From Symbiodinium sp. CCMP2592 (taxonomy: Eukaryota; Sar; Dinophyceae; Suessiales; Symbiodiniaceae), in NCBI GenBank assembly GCA_905221615.1, contig CAJNDT010000608.1, positions 1 to 64,000 on the forward strand: 64,000 nt of DNA, read 5' to 3'. Of this stretch, positions 57,731-64,000 are shown piece after piece; the first letter of the stretch is position 1; each line of letters starts with the position of its first letter. The notes beneath the pieces are model-generated. The model saw only the letters and a list, made by a program, of their open reading frames with translations, was not told the DNA's origin and ran no database searches. Position numbers and translations under genes: made by a program.

Positions 57731-58485
57731 CTTCAGGTAGTCTTGGGGCTAACTAGGCTGTTTTCCGGAGGGCGCCTGTGTGCTGCACCCAAAAATTCCT
57801 CAGTCTGGTTGGTGTGTGCGTGAAAGCCAACTGCAAACCGCCAAGGGCCTTGCAATGCTGTGCTCAATGGTCCGAGTGCGAAAAGGTTGATGAATATGCC
57901 ACTAGGAGGAAGAACCACACTTGTGGAAGTCCTCGATATTTTGGAGCCTCGGGAACTTACACTGGTGTCTCCCTGGTAGTGATACCCCTGCCGGCATGTC
58001 TAATGCTGGAACTTCTTGCTTATAATGCTCATGATCCTTCAGTGGTGTGGGCATTCGCGTGCTCACACCACTGGGGGTTGGTCAGGCCCCGACGTGTACG
58101 GTCTACTGGTAGTTCGCTCACTGTGTACAGGCGCCGAGCTTCCTGGTAAGACAACGTCTTGAGCTGACCTGCAGGAGCTGTGTTACCTTGGAGGCTGTGA
58201 TGCTCCTGTTTGCCTTGAGATTGGATGGAAGGCAGTCCTGCATGCATGCCCGTTGAATTCGGTGCTCATTGCCTCCTCACCTCTTGGCTTCACCACACGG
58301 TCCAGACGACCTACTGCGTGCAACAGTTTCGCTCAGCTTCCTCTGGGAGGCTGGGCGAAACTTCCGTAGGCAGCGTAGTTTCCTCTGTTGATCTGTGGTT
58401 GCTTAGGTAGCTGTAGTTTTTATTTCGTCTTTCTCAATAGCCTTGGAGCTGCGACTGTTGACCGCCAGAGAGAGAAAGATGCTCC

Positions 58486-58496
58486 TTTGGCTCAAG
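58486..58496 (+). other. Possible relict spliced-leader 3' end upstream of LINE-C
   Basis: TTTGGCTCAAG again, as at 26039, 284 nt before the LINE-C ORF1 ATG. It overlaps the end of the GAAAGATGCTCCT 13-mer by one base. Confidence 0.3.
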
Positions 58497-58779
58497 AGTT
58501 TTCGGCTCAGACTTTGCAGTGCCGTCGTGGCCTTTTAGCCTTGGGACCCACTTTGTCTAGAGGCTTCGAAGAGTCCCCAAACCCAACCTGGTAAAGGTCG
58601 TAGGCCTGACAGCAGGCAAGGGTTTGGTGGGCGGCCCGGTAGGCTGTTTACTGCACTTTCTGAGTGAGGTCGATCCTCCTCTTGCCGAGTGCACTTCTAG
58701 AGCTTGGAAGTGGCCACCACTCCTTGCTTGCTTTCTGCAGCCACTACTTCTGGTAGTGGTTTCCACACCAGCTGCAGCC

Positions 58780-59797
58780 ATGCCGCGCACTCCCAAGTGG
58801 ATCCCGTGCGCCTGTGGGTACCACTGGGCCTGGAAACGCCAGGTCGAGTCGGGTGAAAATACCCACTGTGCGTGCTGCGGCAGAAACTGGCAGAAGCAGC
58901 TGAACAAGCAGCAAGCAAGCAAGGAAGCCCGTGCCGAGCAATCCCAGAGCCCCCGAGCTGTCTGGGAGGACGGCCGCACCAAAGGCAAGGGCAAAGGAGA
59001 AGGCAAGGGTTCCAAGAACCCTCCAGGTGGCAAAGTCGGCGCGGTACTCGCGGGTCTTTGGAAAGACCTTCCTGAGGCTGCACAGAAAGCCTTCCAGGAG
59101 GTCGGGTACAGCCCACCTCGGCCGAAAGGGCCACCGCCTCCCCCGCCTGGACTGGACCTCCAGTCCCTCCTTAAGGGTAGGATGACCGAGAAGGAGTACA
59201 ACGCTGCCAGGGCCGTGGTCTACGCGGGGGCAGGGCTCCACGTCCAGACCCTTTTGGAGGCCGCGGGAATCCCCCCTCCACCAGATGAGGACCTCGACCA
59301 GCCAGAACCCACGCCCCAGGAGAAGCTGACCAGGAGGCCACCAACCAGATGAAGAATCTGGTAGAGAAAAAGGCCAAGCTCCAGGCACGAGCGGACAAGC
59401 TCAAGCAGGAGCTGGAAAAAAGCTTATTGGGGACGTGGACCAGGTTGACAAGGACATCAAGGCCAAGGATGTCGAGATCCAGGAGACGGCCAAGGCTTTC
59501 AAAGAGATGACGGCGGACTCCACCAGCACCGCTTTCAGCGCCCTGGAGGCGGTCCTCTCGGAGGCCGGCCACGAGCTCAACGAGGCCACCCGGGCCAAGA
59601 TGAAGGCTGCCCTGGTCGGGAAGGAGGACCTCCCCCCGGACCCCTTCATTGTGAGTTTCAGAGGGCATGATGAGTACTTCCCTCGGGAGATGCCCCCCAT
59701 GTACGGACCTGCCCGCACCGACTCGCGTGGGAAGCGCCCCACACCTTTGGAAGGGACGAAGCCAGAGGGAGCCGCAGGCAGCGACAACCCCGAATAG
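58780..59797 (+). pseudogene. LINE-C ORF1: zinc-ribbon and coiled-coil protein with two frameshifts
   Basis: ATG at 58780 (GCAGCCATG). An N-terminal zinc ribbon is made of CxC and CxxC clusters, then a Lys/Gly-rich linker, then a Pro-rich stretch and helices, the same order as LINE-A ORF1. The frame is lost near 59325-59340, where the coiled coil continues in a second frame, and again at the A6 run at 59418-59423, after which the third part (59435-59797) continues to a TAG. Small indels in repeats could be real decay or sequencing error. Confidence 0.6.
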
Positions 59798-60646
59798 GGG
59801 CGTCTAGGCCAGGGGAACCCTGCCTTCCCCCTGGCCCTTTCTGGGCCACGGGCCCCCAGGCAGATTTTGCAAGGGCAGTCGCCCAATCAGGCCCATCTCC
59901 GCTCGTCATTGGAGGTTTTGCAGGCCTTTTCCAGCAATCAACTTGCTCTTTTACCGAGGGGGAGTGGCCCGCCACCCTACCTTGGCCAGGTGTCACACAA
60001 GAGTAGAGTTTTTTGCAAGTTTTGCAAGTATGATCTGCACGATCTAGGCAGCACTCATCTGTTCTGCGCGCAGTGCAAAGTCTTTCGTAAAACCCCGGCG
60101 GCGCTGCGTTGGGAGTCAGCGCCTGCCCGAGGCTTCATGGCGCCCTGCCTGCCTCTTCCCTCGAGGCCTGGGCAAGGCCTTTTGATTAGGGGTCGTGGGT
60201 CAACCAACCCCTTTTCTTCAACCCTGGCGTCGCAGGGAGTCCTCACGCCAACGTGTTCGGACAACCAGAGCGCCCAGGACTTCCCCAGGCTCTCTGGGCC
60301 AAAATTTTTTCCAACTGGTTGGGCCCTGGACCCTGAGCAGGAGCCCCCGCGACATCCACGGGTTCGGGGTTCACCCCACCCATCTCCCCCCCCAGGCCTG
60401 TGCTGTGTCTGGCCAAGGCTCTGGACATCAGCCCGTCTCGCGGGGTGCGCAGCACGGCTCACGGCCCACGTCGGCGGCGTAAAGCGCAGCAGGACTTCCT
60501 CTGGGAGTCCACTCGAAAACATCGCGCTGCCCACCGGGCTAGGATGCAGCAACAGGCCAACTCTCTTTTCTGGCACTCCTGGCCTTCAGGGCCTGAGCCC
60601 TCCAGAGCCAGACCGAAGGAACCTCGCCTCCTTCCCCGCCTGTTGA
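59798..60646 (+). CDS. LINE-C ORF2, N-terminal part (zinc motif), in frame behind the ORF1 TAG
   Basis: Immediately after the ORF1 TAG (59795-59797) the same frame stays open to 60646, with no ATG near its start. It contains a zinc motif made of two CxxC pairs (about 60012-60074) and a GPKFF word like that of LINE-A ORF2. The later part becomes Pro/Arg-rich and less convincing, and the endonuclease is in a different frame, so a frameshift lies between about 60300 and 60600. Confidence 0.45.
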   Translation, partial: GRLGQGNPAFPLALSGPRAPRQILQGQSPNQAHLRSSLEVLQAFSSNQLALLPRGSGPPPYLGQVSHKSRVFCKFCKYDLHDLGSTHLFCAQCKVFRKTPAALRWESAPARGFMAPCLPLPSRPGQGLLIRGRGSTNPFSSTLASQGVLTPTCSDNQSAQDFPRLSGPKFFPTGWALDPEQEPPRHPRVRGSPHPSPPPGLCCVWPRLWTSARLAGCAARLTAHVGGVKRSRTSSGSPLENIALPTGLGCSNRPTLFSGTPGLQGLSPPEPDRRNLASFPAC

Positions 60647-63600
60647 CCCACCTACTCCCCCGGTCGGTCTCCTCCGAGACTCAAGAAGCGACGACCTAGC
60701 ACCCGGGGGAACGTGGGCAAGCCCCTCCCGGACCTCAAGCCTGAGGCAAATACAGTTCAGGCCCTTGCTGCAGGGCTTGCGGATGAGCTTCGGACGAACA
60801 ATGACTGGAGCTCGCGGAGGCCCTGGAAGCGAGGCCAGCTTGGGCTACCGGGTCTCCTACGAGATTCTCGAGGCCATGCAAGGCCACTCATGGTTGGACC
60901 CCATCACCGCCGCGGCTTTCCTGGACGACCTCGCGGCCCAGGGGCACCAGCGGGGCCAGGAGCCCGTTGTGTTTGTTAGTGCCAACATCACAACGTGGAC
61001 TTCGGATATTCTCAAATGGCACCAGCCGCAAAAAGGGCCCCTTCTCATCCAGGAGCTGCACTTGGGAGATGAAGGTGCCAAAAAACTGCGCATCGAGGCT
61101 CTAGCCAGAGGGTACCATACTTTCCTCCCGGTCGAGGGCCCCAGACCCACGAAAGGGGGACTGGCCACACTTGTGCCCATCCATCAACAGGGCCGTTTCA
61201 GAGGAGGGTACCTCTCTGACGAAGGGATCGGTTTCTTGCTGGTCGAACTCCCCAGGGTTCGCCATTCCCTCCTTTTGGTCAACTTATACCTAAAATCAGG
61301 TGTTGGCATCACTGGGGCGCCCAACCCGGAAGTCCTAGCACGCTTGAAGCCCCTCCTGCGCCAAAATTCCAACTGGATTGTAGTGGGGGACTGGAATTTC
61401 CCCTCGCAGGAACTGGCGGAGACCACCCTGCCAGAGGCCTTTCGTGGGCGGATTGTCGCCCCACCGGAGGCGACGATCACCACAGGTAACTGTCTTGATT
61501 TCGCCCTGGTCTCTACCAGTGTCGCTTCTTTGCTGACCTGTGCTGCCAGCTGGCAAGTGCCTTTCCGGCCTCACGCTGCCCTGGAGTGCTGTTTCAACAC
61601 CCCCGGGGGCCAAGTCGCCTTGAGGCAACTCCCTGCGTTCCCTGGGGTGCTCAAAACAGACAGCACCAATCCCCAAATGGGGGCCGCCGGTCGAACTGAC
61701 AGCCCCACTCAGGATCCGACCTTTTCTCAGCAAACCTCCGGTGGCGGCCCTATGCTTGGTGCTTTCGGGTCGGAGGTGATCCAGGGCACTCTGGTCAACC
61801 GACAATTCGCCGAACTCACCCACAGGTTTGCGGTTGAACACTTCACCAAACCTGGCGGGCGTGGGTGCACCCGGCCCTTCGTGTACAAACCCCTCATGCA
61901 ACCGAAGGAGGGCTACCCGTGGCACGGCAAGGAGGCGGCCTGGTGGCAAAAGCTGCAACTCGCCTGGGACAACCCAGGCACCAGCAATGCCCGCTTCGAG
62001 GCCCTACGGCGGTGTTTCCCATCGTCGTGCACGGAGGTGCTGCAGGCCAAACTCGAGAGTGCCGGCATCTCTGGCCTCCGCCCGGAAGATGTGCTCTGCA
62101 ACGGGAACACCAAAGGGGACTCCCGTGCTGGGATCCGCACTGTTGTCAGGAGTATGTGCCAGACCGCCATTGAGGAGACCAGGTCCCGTGAGACACGGGA
62201 CTACCAGGAGTGGCTTACTGGGGCCTCTGTGAAAGGCCTCCGGCCGCTTTTCCGCACGGTCAAAAAGCAGGAGGCTGAGGTTGCCCGCCCATTCGTGGAC
62301 GAACCGGCCGAGGCCCGGCCCTACCTCCGACTGCAGCAGTGGGCTCGCCTCTGGGAGTCGAAGGGCCAGCCTCCTCCTCCCATCCAGGGCCTTAAAGAAC
62401 GGGCCATTGCGCAAGCCCTTAGACTCCCGGCCGTCACTGGGGAGGAGTTCCAGCGGCTTATTCGTCGCCTGCCCTTGAAAGCTGCGGGTGCGGACGGCTG
62501 GTCCCTGGAACTGCTCAAAGCCCTGACACCGGGTGAGGTTTCCTCCCTGGCCTCTTTCTGGAGGGAAATCGAAACCACCGGCGAGGTGCCACAGCAGATG
62601 ACTTTTACCATCTTCACGATGCTCGCTAAAAACGAGAAGATCGAAAGACCGATTGGTCTGATGTCTTCGCTCCTCAAGCTAGGGATGCAGGCAAGATGGC
62701 ACCTCGTGGAGGCGTGGCTTCGCGATTACCGCGCTGAGCTTTGGTGGGACTGCGCTTTGCCAGAGCGCTCCACCTACGATGCCTCCCTCCGGAGAGGCGT
62801 CTGCTACGAAGCCGTGCGCGTTGACGGTCTCCATCGGTGCTCTTTGTTTGTCGACTTGAGTACCTTTTATGAGACTGTGGTTCACTCCACTCTCTGCGAC
62901 GCCGCGCTCTCTGCAGGTTTCCCGGATCTTTTGCTTTTCCTTGCTATGGAATCGTATCGCGGCGGCAGAGTGATCCTTTCTGACGAAGTCGCGTCGCCCG
63001 TCGCATTCGCTCGCCGCGGAATTATAGCGGGCTGCCCATTAGCCCCTACCCTGAGCAAACTCGCTGTGGGCGAGCCGATTCGGCAGTGTTGTTCAGGACC
63101 GCATGTCAACCACGTAGATACGTGGATAGACGACATCACGGTAGATACTGAACATCACAGCCCGGACCAAGCAGCGAACTCCGCCATTAGGGTCTTCAGA
63201 CGGCTTCATGCCTCGCTCTCTGACGCCGGGTACCAGGTATCTATCGGCAAGACCTATTTCCTGGCGAGCAGTCCCCAAGCCGAGCGCGCCCTGCGGCGAA
63301 AGTTGGGTGAGGGTGACCCCCCCATTCAGAGTGTTGCCAAAGACCTGGGCATGACGCTGTCAGCTGGCAGGAGACGGTGTACTCGCCTCTCCACTGCGCG
63401 GCGGACCAAAGCCAATGCCAGACTGGGCAAGCTACGAAGCCTTAAGGTCCGCAACATCAAGGCCAGCAGCCGGGTGTTTTCCATGTCCGTGCTGGCATCG
63501 GGGATCTGGGGACACCAGGCCCAAGGGGTGAGCCCCAAAACCATGAAATCGGTGCGACTCCAAGCTGCCGCCATCGCTGGCAAGGTTGGCACGGGTAGCG

Positions 63601-64000
63601 TCGAAATCGCGCTGGAACTTGGCGCCTGGTTGGTCAAGGACCCCCGGGTTTCTGTGGTCACCCAACACTTTAAGGCCCTCTGTCGGGTGATGGTCCGCCT
63701 CCCCGACCGCGAGCAGCTGGACCGCACGTGGGCGCAGCTCACTCGCCAACTCCAAAGGAAAGACAGATGGCGAGTGGTCTGTGGACCGCTGGGGGCCATG
63801 ATAGCCTATCTGCTGGATCTCGGGCTTGTGGCTCCCACCCCGGACCGTTGGTTATTCCCCGCCGACCTGTGTCCTGCCACCTTGGCAGGGGTCCCTGATG
63901 ACCCAGGGATGGTGGCCCTCAACCCCCTCCTACGGAGGCATTGGTCCGCCATCCTCTCTTGCCTGGCCAGCGCCTGCCACAAGGCCCGGTGGAAGGCCAT
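60597..64000 (+). CDS. LINE-C ORF2, endonuclease and reverse transcriptase, open at window end
   Basis: The frame is open from after the TGA at 60594 to the last base, over 1130 codons, without a stop; the true end lies beyond the window. Endonuclease: VFVSANITTW (60969), IVVGDWNFP (61378) and PFRPHAALE (61560). RT: GADGWSLELL (about 62488), IERPIGLMSS, FVDLSTFYE (62848), AGCPLAP (63030) and WIDDITVD (63123). The thumb region with GHQAQGVSPK follows near 63510, as in LINE-A and LINE-B. RNase H and the zinc tail would come after the window. No damage is seen in this portion. Confidence 0.88.

Larger units (their letters stand above)
50464..57760 (+). mobile_element. LINE-B retrotransposon
   Basis: A 5' ORF plus intact ORF2 plus a hairpin-bearing 3' region. 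Ends are uncertain. Confidence 0.65.
57506..58779. other. LINE-B 3' region and LINE-C 5' region, low coding
   Basis: No gene is recognised. The first 250 bp carry three family B hairpins (57508, 57632, 57711) and a degenerate fourth near 57771. An inverted repeat GTTTCGC/GCGAAAC lies at about 58326-58361. At 58474-58496 the 13-mer GAAAGATGCTCCT is followed by TTGGCTCAAG. Confidence 0.5.
58474..64000 (+). mobile_element. LINE-C retrotransposon, cut by the window end
   Basis: Decayed ORF1, ORF2 start and the EN-RT frame, in the same orientation as LINE-A and LINE-B. The 5' limit is guessed from the 13-mer/leader-like sequence. Confidence 0.6.

Noticed and set aside
1-64000. tRNA, rRNA and spliced-leader RNA genes
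   Set aside because: No cloverleaf with A and B boxes, no rRNA-like conserved blocks and no full spliced-leader sequence were noticed; a covariance search was not possible.

Overview
The window looks like accessory, retroelement-rich nuclear DNA of a eukaryote, most probably a dinoflagellate. The reasons are: three LINE retrotransposons and one Ty1/copia element, all on the + strand; ORFs that begin or join at plausible pyrimidine-tract/AG splice acceptors; TTTAGGG telomere-type motifs inside G-rich blocks; and short matches to the 3' end of the dinoflagellate spliced leader. No bacterial operons, tRNA, rRNA or CRISPR arrays were seen. The taxonomic call is inference.

Region 1 (1-24657) is a head-to-tail tandem array of a near-identical ~9.7-kb unit: the tail of one copy (1-439), two complete copies (440-10146 and 10147-19824) and a truncated third copy (19825-24657). 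Each complete unit carries, in order: a 439-bp satellite with a 22-bp inverted repeat; a HUH replication-initiator (Rep)-like ORF; a separate SF3 helicase ORF downstream in the same frame; a G-rich telomere-like block; a multi-exon DDE (pogo/CENP-B type) transposase; a 60-codon basic coiled-coil exon; and a ~65-bp minisatellite. A circular-ssDNA-type Rep/SF3 pair and a cut-and-paste transposase in one tandem-amplified unit is the strongest candidate here for an undescribed element.

Region 2 (24658-38416) is low-coding flank followed by a degenerate Ty1/copia element. It has a displaced gag N-terminus (26121-26470), then gag-protease (30018-31757), an unusually long 3.5-kb spacer with its own 644-codon ORF (32501-34435), and an integrase-RT-RNase H ORF (35264-38416). 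No LTRs were recognised.

Region 3 (38417-64000) is a head-to-tail series of three diverged LINEs. LINE-A has ORF1, ORF2 (endonuclease, RT, RNase H, zinc tail) and a third, kinase-fold-like ORF, all in one reading frame separated only by two TAG codons. LINE-B has a long 5' ORF and an intact ORF2. LINE-C has a frameshifted ORF1, again an in-frame TAG before ORF2, and an EN-RT frame that is still open at the window edge. The LINE-A and LINE-B regions are peppered with ~20-30-nt bulged hairpins. Many have flanks that differ between copies but are complementary to each other.
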